Assembly (NCBI RefSeq): GCF_001545075.1
Contig: NZ_FCOB02000015.1
Span: forward strand, 119,066-183,065
Reading direction: 5' to 3'
Origin: Caballeronia ptereochthonis
Lineage (GTDB): Bacteria; Pseudomonadota; Gammaproteobacteria; Burkholderiales; Burkholderiaceae
Length of the DNA: 64,000 bases
A model generated the notes under the pieces. That model was not told the DNA's origin and searched no databases. It worked only from the letters and a program-made list of their open reading frames with translations. A program made the position numbers and the translations under genes. Of this stretch, positions 1-9,973 are shown piece by piece; positions within the stretch are counted from its first letter, which is position 1, and each line of letters begins with the position of its first letter.

Positions 1-3
1 CCC

Positions 4-696
4 CTAGTTGAACGTCTCCAGGCAGTACTTGAGCAGGCTGATCACGCGATCCTGTCTTTGCGTCATGGCGAACGCCGCTGTGCTGAGGATGTAAAAGGCC
101 AGAATCAGAAAAATCAGCGCATTCGCCCATGACTGCATGGCCGAAAGCTTTGATAGACCAATCGAGAGGGTGCCCAGACCAGCCAGCGCCGGGAAGAAGC
201 CGATTTTCTCGATTGAACCGACGAGTATCCCGCAGCGCTTCTCGAATGCAATTCGCTCCCCCTCGTAGCAGGTGAGGACATATCGAATGGCCGCGGTTTC
301 GCAAGTTGCAAGCCGTTCGACATATTGGAGATTAAAGGTGGCCGAGGATTCGGCCAGGTGAAAGAACTGAGAAAATGGCGTCTTGAGCAGTCGATGAAAA
401 AACGGAACCGAGAACGCAATGACGACGAGACTAAGGGCTACACCCAGTAGCTGAGACAACGTTACGGTCGCGGAAGCCGTCTTTGCCAATGGTGTGTCAT
501 GGAGAAAATAGGAAAGTCCAGCAAGAATAATAGCCAGCGAGAAGCCCATGAGCTGATGCGTAAGCAGCCATTTGCTAAAGGTTTCTAGTGCTTTCTCGTA
601 TTTAGTAAGTTGACGTTCCGGTCGTTTGTCAGTAGTCGCCTTCTTGACAATATCGAAGACTTCGTCGATTTGCTGTTGCGAAGGTGTGTCAGGCAT
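4..696 (-). CDS. Hypothetical four-helix membrane protein
   Basis: I do not recognise a family. The 230-residue product has a polar, charged N-terminus of about 45 residues, two hydrophobic helices (about 50-68 and 82-100), a soluble central part with three Cys (about 130-155), and two further helices (about 163-183 and 188-210). It is therefore probably an inner-membrane protein. The stop codon is at the extreme left edge and the ATG at 696 is preceded by a weak GGGGA. Its base composition looks clearly lower in GC than the rest of the window and it uses more A/T-ending codons. It sits just beyond the 3' end of a tRNA gene, where integrating elements usually insert, so it may be the edge of a horizontally acquired segment. 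That origin is inference. Confidence 0.6.
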   Translation of the reverse strand: MPDTPSQQQIDEVFDIVKKATTDKRPERQLTKYEKALETFSKWLLTHQLMGFSLAIILAGLSYFLHDTPLAKTASATVTLSQLLGVALSLVVIAFSVPFFHRLLKTPFSQFFHLAESSATFNLQYVERLATCETAAIRYVLTCYEGERIAFEKRCGILVGSIEKIGFFPALAGLGTLSIGLSKLSAMQSWANALIFLILAFYILSTAAFAMTQRQDRVISLLKYCLETFN

Positions 697-984
697 TCTG
701 TGTTGTCCCCGAGTTGAAAATCGCCATGCCGGCGTGATCGTGGATTTTGCGTGGTTTTATCCCGAGCTGCTGCGATAAATGTCAGGCGGAGCGAGACTGG
801 TGAGGCGACCGGGGACGCGCGCTTTCAGCTGTCCGTATTAATTTTTCAGCTAGCGGGGACGAGTGAATATGGGTGTCGAATTCGTCTTGACACATACGCA
901 GACGACAGACACGTGAAGGGACCTAAGGAGGCACAGGAAGCTTGTGCAAGTCGGCACTGCGATACCGAAAGTGACGCCAGATGT
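697..984. other. Intergenic, no gene seen
   Basis: No convincing coding sequence. An open frame runs through here and on into the tRNA gene, which argues against it being a gene. The composition is mixed and less GC-rich than the backbone. No recombination site or integrase remnant could be recognised. Confidence 0.5.
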
Positions 985-1022
985 AAAAAGCCCTTGAACT
1001 TCGTTAGAAGATTCAAGGGCTT
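985..1022 (-). terminator. Intrinsic terminator of the tRNA gene
   Basis: A perfect 11-bp inverted repeat (AAGCCCTTGAA at 988-998 pairing with TTCAAGGGCTT at 1012-1022) is followed, read on the minus strand, by a run of T (989-985). It lies eight bases past the CCA end of the tRNA, the expected place for a Rho-independent terminator. Confidence 0.85.
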
Positions 1023-1030
1023 GGTGCAAC

Positions 1031-1107
<77 letters not shown>

Positions 1108-1120
1108 GAAAGAAGACGAG

Positions 1121-1149
1121 ATTATGGCGAGCGGCGGGCACACTGTCAA
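1121..1149 (-). promoter_or_regulatory. Sigma-70 promoter of the tRNA
   Basis: On the minus strand a perfect -35 TTGACA (1149-1144) is separated by 17 bases from a -10 CATAAT (1126-1121). The tRNA 5' end lies 14 bases further on. The match is close to consensus. Confidence 0.85.
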
Positions 1150-1226
1150 CCCCTTCCCTGCGATTTCTTAAGAAACACGCGTGGAAGGGGCGGACCCGAA
1201 ACCCAAGCCCGCCCGCAAAGCCTTGG

Positions 1227-2885
1227 TCAATCCTCGTGATAAACGTTCGACTTGCGCGTGTCCTTCACGAACAGCATGCCGACCACGAAGGTAATCAAGG
1301 CAATGACGATCGGATACCACAGGCCCGAATAGATATCGCCCTTGGCCGCGACGATCGCGAACGCCGTAGCCGGCAGGAACCCGCCGAACCAGCCATTGCC
1401 GATGTGATACGGCAGCGACATCGACGTATAGCGGATCCGCGCCGGGAACATCTCCACCAGCATCGCCGCGATCGGGCCGTACACCATCGTCACGAAGATC
1501 ACGAGGATCGTCAGGACCACGATCGCCATCGGCCAGTTGATCAGCGCCGGATCGGCCTTCGCCGGATAGCCCGCGCTCTTGAGCGTGCCCGCGAGCGTCT
1601 TGTCGAACGCCGCGCCTTTCGCCTTCGCGTCCGCGGCCTTGCCGTCGTAGGTGTTCACCACCGTCTCGCCGACCTTGATCTGCGCGACCGTTCCCGCAGG
1701 TGCCGCCACGTTCTCGTAGTTGAGACCGGCCTTCGACAGCGCGCTCTTCGCGATATCGCACGACGTCGTGAACTTCGACGTGCCCACCGGGTTGAACTGG
1801 AACGAGCACTCGTCCGGATTGGCGATCACGACAATCGGCGACTTCTGCGTCGCGGCTTCGAGCGTCGGGTTGGTGTAGTGCGCGAGCGCCTTGAAGAGCG
1901 GGAAGAAGCTCAAGGCGGCGATCAGGCAGCCCGCCATGATGATCGGCTTGCGCCCGATGCGATCCGAGAGCGACCCGAAGAACACGAAGAACGGCGTGCC
2001 GATCAGCAGCGCCACGGCCACCATGATGTTCGCGCTCGTGCCATCGACCTTCAGCGTCTGCGTGAGGAAGAAGAGCGAATAGAACTGACCCGTGTACCAC
2101 ACGACCGCCTGGCCCGCCGTCAGACCGAACAGCGCGAGCAGCACGATCTTCAGGTTCTTCCACTCGGCGAACGCTTCCGTGAGCGGCGCCTTCGAGGTCT
2201 TGCCTTCGGCCTTGATGCGCTCGAACACCGGCGATTCGTGCAGCTTCATCCGGATCCACACGGACACGGCCAGCAGCAGGATCGACACGAGGAACGGCAC
2301 GCGCCACCCCCATGCGCCGAACTGCTCTTCGCCCAAAGTCGTGCGCACGGCCAGAATCACGATCAGCGAGATGAAGAGACCGAGCGTCGCCGTGGTCTGG
2401 ATCCACGCCGTCCACGCACCGCGCTTGTTCGAGGGCGCGTGCTCCGCGACGTAGGTGGCGGCTCCCCCGTATTCGCCGCCGAGCGCGAGGCCCTGCAACA
2501 GACGCATCGCGATGAAGATGACCGGCGCCGCGATGCCTATCGTCGCGTATCCGGGCAGGAAGCCGATCAGGAACGTCGACAGGCCCATGATGACGATCGT
2601 CACGAGGAACGTGTACTTGCGCCCGACCATGTCGCCGAGCCGCCCGAACACGATCGCGCCGAACGGACGCACCGCGAAGCCCGCCGCGAAGCCGAGCAGG
2701 GTGAAGATGAAGCCGGCCGTCGGATTGACGCCGGAGAAGAACGTCTTGCTGATGTAGACGGCGAGCGAGCCCGCCAGATAGAAGTCATACCACTCGAACA
2801 CCGTACCGAGCGACGAGGCGAAGATGACCTTCTTCTCTTCCCCCGTCATCGGTGCGTGCGAAACGCGCCCCTCAACCGTAGCCAT
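1227..2885 (-). CDS. MFS transporter, metabolite:H+ symporter (MHS) family
   Basis: A 552-residue inner-membrane transporter of the MHS branch of the major facilitator superfamily, related to ProP, KgtP and ShiA. These proteins import organic acids or osmolytes with protons. The family signs are FEWYDFYLAG near residue 30, the RPFGAIVFGRLGD loop between helices 2 and 3, GGEYGGA near 135, and DRIGRK between helices 8 and 9. The usual length is about 430-500 residues. The surplus is a soluble insert at about 340-445, after helix 9, containing two Cys (360 and 376) and predicted to be periplasmic. The start is the ATG at 2885. The gene is separated by 231 bp from the two-component genes on the same strand. 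The substrate cannot be told from sequence; a dicarboxylate or similar acid is possible given the TctE-like sensor nearby. Confidence 0.9.
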   Translation of the reverse strand: MATVEGRVSHAPMTGEEKKVIFASSLGTVFEWYDFYLAGSLAVYISKTFFSGVNPTAGFIFTLLGFAAGFAVRPFGAIVFGRLGDMVGRKYTFLVTIVIMGLSTFLIGFLPGYATIGIAAPVIFIAMRLLQGLALGGEYGGAATYVAEHAPSNKRGAWTAWIQTTATLGLFISLIVILAVRTTLGEEQFGAWGWRVPFLVSILLLAVSVWIRMKLHESPVFERIKAEGKTSKAPLTEAFAEWKNLKIVLLALFGLTAGQAVVWYTGQFYSLFFLTQTLKVDGTSANIMVAVALLIGTPFFVFFGSLSDRIGRKPIIMAGCLIAALSFFPLFKALAHYTNPTLEAATQKSPIVVIANPDECSFQFNPVGTSKFTTSCDIAKSALSKAGLNYENVAAPAGTVAQIKVGETVVNTYDGKAADAKAKGAAFDKTLAGTLKSAGYPAKADPALINWPMAIVVLTILVIFVTMVYGPIAAMLVEMFPARIRYTSMSLPYHIGNGWFGGFLPATAFAIVAAKGDIYSGLWYPIVIALITFVVGMLFVKDTRKSNVYHED

Positions 2886-3116
2886 GTGTCGTCTCCTGAT
2901 TTGATATTCGAATACGTCGGTCCGCGACGAGGCGGGTCCGGTGCAACGATTATTGGAACGAAAACTTACGGCGTTCTGACGCGGCGCGCGCCGGGCATGC
3001 CGGTGGCCGGATTCGGGAATTGCGCGGTATTCGCGGATACGCGATGCGAACGATCGTCTAAATTCGTCTAAGCTCGTTCTTCTCGCGCTTGCGCGAACAT
3101 CCGGCGGCGCTTGCGC

Positions 3117-4703
3117 TCAGGGTTTGTCCCGGGCAGGAAAAACCCGCTGCAGGCTGACCCGCACGAGGGTTCCGGCGAGGCGCGGGCTTTCCTGGTACAC
3201 GTGATCCTCGATCGTGAGCGCGCCGCCGTGCATCGTCGCGATCTCCTTGACGATGGCAAGCCCGAGGCCGCTGCCGTCGCCCTCGCGGCCGAGGATGCGA
3301 TAGAAGCGCTCGACCACGCGTGCGCGCTCCGCCGCCGGAATGCCGAGCCCCGTGTCCTCCACTTCGAGATGCACGAGGTCGAGATCGTTGTCGTCGGTCC
3401 GCACGCGCACGGTGATGCGCCCGCCCGCCGGCGTGTAGCGGATCGCGTTGTCGATCAGGTTCGACAGCATCTCGCGCAGCATCACCACGTTGCCTTCCAC
3501 TTCGACCGGATACGGCGGCTCCTCGTAGCCGAGATCCATGCGCTTCGCGAGGGCGGCCTGCACCCAGTCGCGCACGGCGAGACGCGCGAGCGTCGTCAGC
3601 TCGACGCGCGAAAAGATCTGACCCGTCGCGCGATTCTCCGCGCGCGCGAGCGCGAGCAACTGCGTGACGAGCCGCGCCGCGTGCTCGGAGCTCATCGCGA
3701 TCTGTTCGAGCGAGCGCTGCACTTCCGTCGATACGTCCTGGCGCATCGCCAGTTCGGCCTGCATGCGCAAGCCCGCGAGCGGCGTCTTCATCTGGTGCGC
3801 GGCATCGGCGATGAAGCGCTTCTGGAACTCCATGTTCTGCTCGAGGCGCGTGAGCAGATCGTTGAACGAGGCGACGAGCGGCGCGATCTCCGGCGGCGCG
3901 CGGCCCGCCTCGAGCGGCGAGAGATCGTCGGGGCGGCGCGCGCGGATGTTCGACTGCAGCGCATGCAGCGGCGCGAGCCCGCGCGACAGGCCGAACCACA
4001 CCAATATGATCGCGAGCGGCAGGATCACGAACTGCGGCAGGATCACGCCCTTGATGATGTCGTTGGCGAGCTGGCTGCGCTTGTCGAGCGTCTCGGCCAC
4101 CTGAACGAGCACGGGCTGCCTGCCTTGCGGATCGCGTCCGGGCGCGAGGCCGGGCAGATCGACGGTCGTATAGGCGACGCGGATGTCGTTGCCGCGCAGG
4201 ACATCGTCGCGAAACTCGACGATGCCCGGCTGCGGGCGGTCGTCGTCGTGCGGCAGGGGCATGTCGCGGTCGCCGCCGACCAGTTCGCCGCGCGTGCCGA
4301 GCACCTGGAAGAACACGCTGTCGACGTTGTCGGCGCGCAGGAAATCGCGCGTGGCGTCGGGCAGGCGCAGCTCCGCCACGCCATTGACCGGCTGGATCTG
4401 GCGCGCGAGCACGTAGGCGTCGGCTTCGAGCGCGCGGTCGAACGGCCCGTTCGCGATGGACTTCGCGACGAGATACGTCACCGCGATGCTCATCGGCCAG
4501 AGCAGCAGAAGCGGCGCGAGCATCCAGTCGAGAATCTCGCCGAAGAGCGAGCGCGGATGCGCTTGCGAGTCGGGCTCGAGCTCGTCGGGCGGCGCAAACG
4601 GATTGGCATAGCGGGCGTCGCGCAGGGCGTCGGAATCGGTGGTGGCGCTCGCTTCGGCGTGGCTTTTCGATTCGCGCGATTCGGTGGAAGCGGGCGACCC
4701 CAT
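3117..4703 (-). CDS. Sensor histidine kinase, TctE-like
   Basis: A 528-residue membrane histidine kinase. A polar N-terminal tail of about 55 residues precedes helix 1 (about 60-80). A periplasmic sensor region of about 130 residues of the TctE/2CSK_N type follows, then helix 2 (about 210-230), a HAMP-like linker, and HisKA with the phosphoacceptor H303 in DAAHQMKTP. The ATPase domain has N box NLIDNAIRYTP, G1 DTGLGIP, the F box ERFYR, and G2 GSGLGLAIV. It should autophosphorylate and pass phosphate to the response regulator encoded just upstream; only five bases separate the two genes. TctE relatives respond to tricarboxylates, but the ligand here is unknown. The next gene downstream is an MHS symporter, so control of organic-acid uptake is a reasonable guess. 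Confidence 0.93.
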   Translation of the reverse strand: MGSPASTESRESKSHAEASATTDSDALRDARYANPFAPPDELEPDSQAHPRSLFGEILDWMLAPLLLLWPMSIAVTYLVAKSIANGPFDRALEADAYVLARQIQPVNGVAELRLPDATRDFLRADNVDSVFFQVLGTRGELVGGDRDMPLPHDDDRPQPGIVEFRDDVLRGNDIRVAYTTVDLPGLAPGRDPQGRQPVLVQVAETLDKRSQLANDIIKGVILPQFVILPLAIILVWFGLSRGLAPLHALQSNIRARRPDDLSPLEAGRAPPEIAPLVASFNDLLTRLEQNMEFQKRFIADAAHQMKTPLAGLRMQAELAMRQDVSTEVQRSLEQIAMSSEHAARLVTQLLALARAENRATGQIFSRVELTTLARLAVRDWVQAALAKRMDLGYEEPPYPVEVEGNVVMLREMLSNLIDNAIRYTPAGGRITVRVRTDDNDLDLVHLEVEDTGLGIPAAERARVVERFYRILGREGDGSGLGLAIVKEIATMHGGALTIEDHVYQESPRLAGTLVRVSLQRVFPARDKP

Positions 4704-4708
4704 GCGGC

Positions 4709-5437
4709 TTACTTATAGTGATGACTGGCGGCTTCGCCGGACGGTTGCGGGCTCGCTCCGTTCGCCGTGGCGCCGGCCTTCTCCAGTGTGTAACCGAGAC
4801 CGCGTACCGTGATGATCTTCGCGCCGCTCGGCTCGATCTTCTTGCGCAGCCGGTGAACGTAGACCTCGATCGCGTTGTTGCTGACTTCCTCGCCCCATTC
4901 GCACAGGTGATTGACGAGCTGTTCCTTCGACACGAGCCGGCCGGTTCTTTGCAGCAGCACTTCGAGCACGCCGAGTTCACGCGCGGACAGATCGATCACC
5001 TGTTCGCCGATCGTCGCGATGCGCCCGACCTGATCGAACGATAGCGAGCCGTGCTTCACCACCGTCGGGCCGCCGCCCGCGCCGCGCCGGGTCAGCGCCC
5101 GCACGCGCGCTTCGAGCTCGTTCAGCGCGAAGGGCTTGGCCATATAGTCATCCGCGCCGAGATCGAGCCCCTTCACGCGTTCGTCGACGCTGTCGGCCGC
5201 GGTCAGGATCAGCACGGGCATCTGCGAGTTGCGCGCGCGCAGGCGCCGCAGCACTTCCAGCCCGGACATGAGCGGCAGCCCGAGATCGAGGATCAGCAGG
5301 TCGAAGGTCTGCAGCGAGAGGGCGGTGTCCGCCTCGACGCCATGCCTGACATGGTCGACGGCGTATCCCGATTGGCGGAGTGATCGGACGAGGCCGTCCG
5401 CGAGTATGCTGTCGTCTTCGGCAATGAGGATTCGCAT
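4709..5437 (-). CDS. OmpR-family response regulator, TctD-like
   Basis: A 242-residue regulator with an N-terminal receiver domain (acidic pocket E7/D8/D9, phosphoacceptor D51 in LILDLGLP, switch residue T in LTAAD, and K in AKPFAL) and a C-terminal winged helix (recognition region NAIEVYVHRLRKK, and RGLGYTLE). It is the partner of the adjacent sensor kinase. I place the start at the ATG at 5437 because MRILIAEDD is the canonical beginning of the fold and AAAGG lies upstream; the frame is open for a further 20 codons without family similarity. The gene diverges from recA across about 300 bp. Confidence 0.94.
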   Translation of the reverse strand: MRILIAEDDSILADGLVRSLRQSGYAVDHVRHGVEADTALSLQTFDLLILDLGLPLMSGLEVLRRLRARNSQMPVLILTAADSVDERVKGLDLGADDYMAKPFALNELEARVRALTRRGAGGGPTVVKHGSLSFDQVGRIATIGEQVIDLSARELGVLEVLLQRTGRLVSKEQLVNHLCEWGEEVSNNAIEVYVHRLRKKIEPSGAKIITVRGLGYTLEKAGATANGASPQPSGEAASHHYK

Positions 5438-5591
5438 CGTCGTGTGCGCCTTTGTACGCCTTGCCTGCGCGATGAGGCGCATCGGCATTGCCGGCACCGT
5501 TTGTCGCCCGGCGCGGCGGTCTCCAGGTGTTTTGCGGTTTTTGCGCGGTTCGCGCGGCGTGGCAAAAAAGAGAGCGCCACGACGATCGTGC

Positions 5592-5620
5592 TTGCAAAAA
5601 CCACTGTTTTTTTATACAGT
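5592..5620 (+). promoter_or_regulatory. recA promoter with LexA (SOS) box
   Basis: A perfect LexA half-site pair, CTGT-N8-ACAG, occupies 5604-5619. It overlaps a sigma-70-like promoter: -35 TTGCAA (5592-5597) and, 17 bases on, -10 TACAGT (5615-5620). LexA bound here would block RNA polymerase, giving the usual DNA-damage induction of recA. About 115 bases of leader separate it from the recA ATG. Confidence 0.88.
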
Positions 5621-5733
5621 GTCTGCGTGAGTGCCGAAGGTGGCTTTCGCATGCTCAAAGATACGCTCAATGAGCATTTAAAGAGCCCGTGCGCACTGCC
5701 TCAGACGCCGTTCATCATAGCAAAGGACGATTC

Positions 5734-6804
5734 ATGGAAGAAAGCAAGAAAGGCCCGGCTGGAATGACTGCGGAGAAGAGCAAGGCCCTGGCCGCCGCGC
5801 TCTCGCAGATCGAAAAGCAATTCGGCAAAGGGTCGATCATGCGGCTCGGCGCAGGTGAGGCGGTCGAAGACATTCAGGTGGTTTCCACTGGTTCGCTCGG
5901 ACTGGACATCGCGCTCGGCGTCGGCGGCCTGCCGCGCGGCCGCGTCGTGGAAATCTACGGTCCTGAGTCGTCGGGCAAGACCACGCTCACGCTGCAAGTG
6001 ATCGCCGAGATGCAGAAACTCGGCGGCACGGCGGCGTTCATCGACGCGGAGCACGCGCTCGACGTGCAATACGCGCAAAAGCTCGGCGTGAACGCGCAGG
6101 ATCTGCTGATCTCGCAGCCGGACACCGGCGAACAGGCGCTGGAAATCGCGGATGCGCTGGTGCGCTCGGGCTCCATCGACATGATCGTCATCGACTCGGT
6201 CGCGGCGCTCGTGCCGAAGGCCGAAATCGAAGGCGAAATGGGCGACTCGCTGCCCGGCCTGCAAGCGCGCCTGATGTCGCAGGCGCTGCGCAAGCTCACC
6301 GGCACCATCAAGCGCACGAACTGCCTCGTCATCTTCATCAACCAGATCCGCATGAAGATCGGCGTGATGTTCGGCAACCCGGAAACCACCACGGGCGGCA
6401 ACGCGCTGAAGTTCTATTCGTCGGTGCGCCTGGATATCCGCCGCATTGGTTCGATCAAGAAGAACGACGAAGTCATCGGCAACGAGACGCGCGTGAAGGT
6501 CGTGAAGAACAAGGTGTCGCCGCCGTTCCGCGAAGCCATCTTCGACATTCTGTACGGCGAGGGCATTTCGCGTCAGGGCGAAATCATCGACCTGGGCGTG
6601 CAGGCCAAGCTGATCGACAAGGCGGGCGCCTGGTACAGCTACAACGGCGATCGCATCGGTCAGGGCAAGGACAACGCGCGTGAATTCCTGCGCGAGAACC
6701 CCGACATCGCGCGCGAGATCGAGAACAAGATCCGGGAATCGCTGGGCGTGGCTGCAATGGGCGAGGCCGTCGTCGCGGGCGCCGAAGTGGCGGGCGACGA
6801 GTAA
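5734..6804 (+). CDS. recA: Recombinase RecA
   Basis: A 356-residue RecA, the ATP-dependent strand-exchange protein and co-protease for LexA. Walker A GPESSGKT is at 76-83, followed by the family motifs [30 protein letters not shown] (Walker B and loop L1) and loop L2 [19 protein letters not shown]. Length and composition are normal for a betaproteobacterial RecA. The ATG at 5734 is preceded by AAAGGA at the right distance; the frame extends 15 codons upstream with no RecA similarity. The gene is SOS-controlled through the LexA box upstream and is followed after 18 bases by recX. Confidence 0.98.
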   Translation: MEESKKGPAGMTAEKSKALAAALSQIEKQFGKGSIMRLGAGEAVEDIQVVSTGSLGLDIALGVGGLPRGRVVEIYGPESSGKTTLTLQVIAEMQKLGGTAAFIDAEHALDVQYAQKLGVNAQDLLISQPDTGEQALEIADALVRSGSIDMIVIDSVAALVPKAEIEGEMGDSLPGLQARLMSQALRKLTGTIKRTNCLVIFINQIRMKIGVMFGNPETTTGGNALKFYSSVRLDIRRIGSIKKNDEVIGNETRVKVVKNKVSPPFREAIFDILYGEGISRQGEIIDLGVQAKLIDKAGAWYSYNGDRIGQGKDNAREFLRENPDIAREIENKIRESLGVAAMGEAVVAGAEVAGDE

Positions 6805-6822
6805 GCACGAGCCCGAAGGACG

Positions 6823-7818
6823 ATGCAGAAGCGCCGGTCCGGATCGAAGGCTGACACGGCGGATGAAGGAGCTGACGACAGTTCCGAATCCGTCGATCGC
6901 TACGAGCGAAGCAGCGAGCGGCGTGGTGCATCGTCGAAGTCAGGCGGATTCAAACGCGGTAACAAGGAACGCGCCGACGCGAAGCCATTCGCGTCGGCGC
7001 GTCGCGTTTCCGGAGCTGCCGGCGACAACGGTGAGGACGCGCAGGCGGGCGCAATCGATCGATCGACGCGTCTGGAACAAGCTCGCGCGCTGCTGAAGCA
7101 GGCAACCGAGCAACCCGAATCGCTTCGGGCGAGACGTGCGCCGGGCTCGCCTGAACCCGCCGGCAAGGTCTCGGAGCCGGCCCCGGCCCCGACGCCTTTC
7201 GCGGACCCTTTCGAAGACGCCGATCCGTTCGAGCCGTTCGAACAATGCGCGCCTTCCGAAGCGCCGCGCGCCGCTTCGAGCGAACCCGTTTACAGCCGCT
7301 CGAACCAACGTACCCGCAAGCCTTCGGCAGCCGAAGCCAGCAACCCCAAACGCCCGCAGCGCTCGCCGAAGGCGCGCGCGCTCGCGTTCCTCTCGCGTCG
7401 CGAGTACAGCCGCGCGGAGTTGTCGAGAAAACTGCGCCCGTACGTGGAAGAAGCCAGTTTGCTCGAATCCCTGCTCGATAGCCTCGAGCGCGACGGCTGG
7501 CTCTCGAACGAACGCTTCGTCGAGAGCGTCGTGCATCGGCGGGCGTCGCAAATGGGCGGCAGCAGGATCATCAGCGAGCTGAAGCGGCACGCCGTCGGCG
7601 ATGCGCTCATCGGCGAAACGGCCGACAAGCTCGCTCGAACCGAGACGGCGCGCGCCCAGGCCGTCTGGGACAAGAAATACGGCGTCCTGCCCGAGACGCC
7701 CGGCGAGCGCGCCAAGCAGGCGCGCTTTCTCGCCGCGCGCGGTTTCTCGAGCAGTACCATCGGCAAGATTCTCAAGGGCGGCGACGAAGACTTGAGCGAA
7801 GAAATCGCCGACGAGTGA
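6823..7818 (+). CDS. recX: Regulatory protein RecX with long N-terminal extension
   Basis: RecX binds RecA filaments and limits recombinase activity. The recognisable RecX fold is the C-terminal part only, from about residue 185 ([19 protein letters not shown]) through three-helix repeats to the end ([18 protein letters not shown]). The first 180 or so residues are low complexity, rich in Ser, Ala, Pro, Glu and Arg, with a short repetitive stretch of ADPF/EPFE units near 123-138. Typical RecX proteins are about 150-270 residues, so 331 is long. The ATG at 6823 has GAAGGA only two bases upstream, an awkward spacing, and there is no other in-frame ATG before the RecX domain. The true start is therefore uncertain, although the frame stays open with no break. 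It is probably cotranscribed with recA. Confidence 0.88.
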   Translation: MQKRRSGSKADTADEGADDSSESVDRYERSSERRGASSKSGGFKRGNKERADAKPFASARRVSGAAGDNGEDAQAGAIDRSTRLEQARALLKQATEQPESLRARRAPGSPEPAGKVSEPAPAPTPFADPFEDADPFEPFEQCAPSEAPRAASSEPVYSRSNQRTRKPSAAEASNPKRPQRSPKARALAFLSRREYSRAELSRKLRPYVEEASLLESLLDSLERDGWLSNERFVESVVHRRASQMGGSRIISELKRHAVGDALIGETADKLARTETARAQAVWDKKYGVLPETPGERAKQARFLAARGFSSSTIGKILKGGDEDLSEEIADE

Positions 7819-7894
7819 GCGTCAGGCGAGCGCCGCCTCGTCCCGCACGCACGTTCCATTCGTCAGGCGCATGCCCGGCTCGAAATACCCAATA

Positions 7895-7903
7895 TGCTAA
7901 AAT
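7895..7903 (+). promoter_or_regulatory. Possible extended -10 promoter
   Basis: TGC followed directly by TAAAAT (7898-7903) forms an extended -10 element about 43 bases before the DUF2889 start codon. No -35 hexamer is visible at the usual spacing. Confidence 0.35.
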
Positions 7904-7945
7904 TGCACGGTTTTCCCCGTACCGGCTCACTGGCTCACTCTTAGC

Positions 7946-8587
7946 ATGCCTCTCTCTCCTCCCGCTCCCCGACAATTGCGCCATCGCCGCGCGATTCGGT
8001 TGGAAGCGTTCGAGCGTGAGGATGGCCTCTGGGATATCGAAGCCTGTCTAACCGATGACAAGCCGCGCGACTTTCGCCTCGCGACGGGCGTCCGGCCACA
8101 CGGCCTGCCGATCCATGAACTCTGGCTGCGCATCACCATCGACCGCAAGCTCACCATCGTCGACGCCGAAGCGTCGTCCGACTGGTCGCCCTATGGCGGT
8201 CTGTGCGCCGAGTCCAATTCCGCGTATCGCAAGCTCATCGGGCTCAATCTGCTCCAGAGTTTCCGCCGTGAAGCCAACAAGGTGCTGCGCGGCACGGCCG
8301 GCTGCACGCATCTCACCGAACTGTGCGGCGTCCTGCCCACGGCAGCCATCCAGGCGTTCGCAGGCGACGTCTGGAAGATCGAGGACGGCAATCCGTTCAA
8401 GCGAACCGACGAACCAGGCGCCGGCGCGACCGCGCCGCAGGACGAGCCGCCGTTTCAGCTCGGCCGGTGCCACGCGTTGCGCTTCGACGGACCGGCGGTC
8501 AGGGAGCATTACCCGCGCTGGTTCGGCTACGCGCCTGCCGGCCAAACGGAAGCGGGCGCCACGGCAGAAGACGGGCGAGAGACGTAG
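7946..8587 (+). CDS. DUF2889 family protein
   Basis: A 213-residue cytoplasmic protein with no signal peptide or membrane helix. I recognise the DUF2889 pattern: an N-terminal segment [26 protein letters not shown], then [20 protein letters not shown], and a Cys-containing motif [10 protein letters not shown] in the middle. The biochemical function of the family is not established. The C-terminal 40 residues are variable and rich in Ala and Gly. The gene sits between recX and sucC, as in other Burkholderiaceae, with no obvious functional link. The start was taken at the ATG at 7946; the ribosome-binding site is weak. Confidence 0.85.
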   Translation: MPLSPPAPRQLRHRRAIRLEAFEREDGLWDIEACLTDDKPRDFRLATGVRPHGLPIHELWLRITIDRKLTIVDAEASSDWSPYGGLCAESNSAYRKLIGLNLLQSFRREANKVLRGTAGCTHLTELCGVLPTAAIQAFAGDVWKIEDGNPFKRTDEPGAGATAPQDEPPFQLGRCHALRFDGPAVREHYPRWFGYAPAGQTEAGATAEDGRET

Positions 8588-8709
8588 TTCGCCTCTTGCT
8601 GCCTGGTCCTCGCTCGCTCGGGCGCAAGGAATTCAAACAAGAATCGAAAAGAATCAGCGGTTCAAGCAAACAGAAGTTCACTCCAACTCTCAGACTGAAG
8701 GAATCACGC

Positions 8710-9876
8710 ATGAAGATTCACGAGTACCAGGGTAAGGAAATCCTGCGGAAATTCGGCGTCGCGGTCCCGCGCGGCAAACCCGTGTTCTCGGTGGACGATG
8801 CGGTCAAGGCCGCGGAAGAGCTGGGCGGCCCGGTTTGGGTCGTCAAGGCGCAGATCCACGCCGGCGGCCGCGGTAAGGGCGGCGGCGTGAAGGTCGCGAA
8901 GTCGATCGAGCAGGTCCGCGAATACGCGAGCCAGATCCTCGGCATGCAGCTCGTCACGCACCAGACCGGCCCGGAAGGCCAGAAGGTGAATCGCCTGCTG
9001 ATCGAAGAAGGCGCGGACATCAAGAAGGAACTGTACGTCGGCCTCGTGCTCGACCGTGTTTCGCAGAAGATCGTCGTGATGGCGTCGAGCGAAGGCGGCA
9101 TGGACATCGAGGAAGTCGCGGAAAAGACGCCTGAACTGCTGCACAAGTTCGCCGTCGAGCCGTCGACCGGTCTGCAGGACAAGGACGCCGACGACCTCGC
9201 TCGCAAGATCGGCATTCCGGACGCATCGATCCCGCAGGCGCGCGCGATCCTGCAAGGCCTGTACAAGGCGTTCTACGAAACCGACGCATCGCTCGCGGAA
9301 ATTAACCCGTTGATCGTGACCGGCGACGGCAAGGTCATCGCGCTCGACGCCAAGTTCAACTTCGATTCGAACGCGCTGTTCCGTCATCCGGAAATCGTCG
9401 CATACCGCGATCTGGACGAAGAAGATCCGGCTGAAGTCGAAGCGTCGAAGTTCGACCTCGCGTATATCTCGCTCGACGGCAACATCGGCTGTCTCGTGAA
9501 CGGCGCGGGCCTCGCGATGGCGACGATGGACACCATCAAGCTGTTCGGCGGCGAGCCGGCCAACTTCCTCGACGTCGGCGGCGGCGCCACGACCGAGAAG
9601 GTGACGGAAGCCTTCAAGCTGATGCTGAAGAACCCGAACCTGAAGGCGATCCTCGTGAACATCTTCGGCGGCATCATGCGCTGCGACGTGATCGCGGAAG
9701 GCGTGATCGCGGCGTCGAAGGCGGTGCATCTGCAAGTGCCGCTCGTCGTGCGCATGAAGGGCACGAACGAAGACCTCGGCAAGAAGATGCTGGCGGACTC
9801 GGGCCTTCCGATCATCTCGGCCGACAGCATGGAAGAAGCCGCGCAGAAGGTCGTCGCGGCAGCCGAAGGCAAGTAA
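8710..9876 (+). CDS. sucC: Succinate-CoA ligase (ADP-forming), beta subunit
   Basis: A 388-residue beta subunit, the standard length. With SucD it makes succinyl-CoA synthetase of the TCA cycle, interconverting succinyl-CoA and succinate with substrate-level ATP/GTP formation. The start [17 protein letters not shown] is typical of the family, followed by the ATP-grasp domain ([30 protein letters not shown]) and the CoA-ligase domain ([27 protein letters not shown]). The ATG at 8710 is preceded by AAGGAA. A longer open frame upstream overlaps the DUF2889 gene and has no similarity. sucD follows after 97 bases and the two are clearly one operon. Confidence 0.98.
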   Translation: MKIHEYQGKEILRKFGVAVPRGKPVFSVDDAVKAAEELGGPVWVVKAQIHAGGRGKGGGVKVAKSIEQVREYASQILGMQLVTHQTGPEGQKVNRLLIEEGADIKKELYVGLVLDRVSQKIVVMASSEGGMDIEEVAEKTPELLHKFAVEPSTGLQDKDADDLARKIGIPDASIPQARAILQGLYKAFYETDASLAEINPLIVTGDGKVIALDAKFNFDSNALFRHPEIVAYRDLDEEDPAEVEASKFDLAYISLDGNIGCLVNGAGLAMATMDTIKLFGGEPANFLDVGGGATTEKVTEAFKLMLKNPNLKAILVNIFGGIMRCDVIAEGVIAASKAVHLQVPLVVRMKGTNEDLGKKMLADSGLPIISADSMEEAAQKVVAAAEGK

Positions 9877-9973
9877 GCGCGCGCTTACCCAGCCTTAAGA
9901 GAGCGTTCCACCAGATACGAATGGCGGCGCTTGCATTTGCTTTGAGCGACGCCAAACGAACAGAGGTCACTAC

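Noticed and set aside
1236..3071. 611-codon plus-strand frame opposite the MHS transporter
   Set aside because: Arginine/histidine-rich antisense shadow of a real gene, typical of GC-rich DNA; continues past the gene only by chance.
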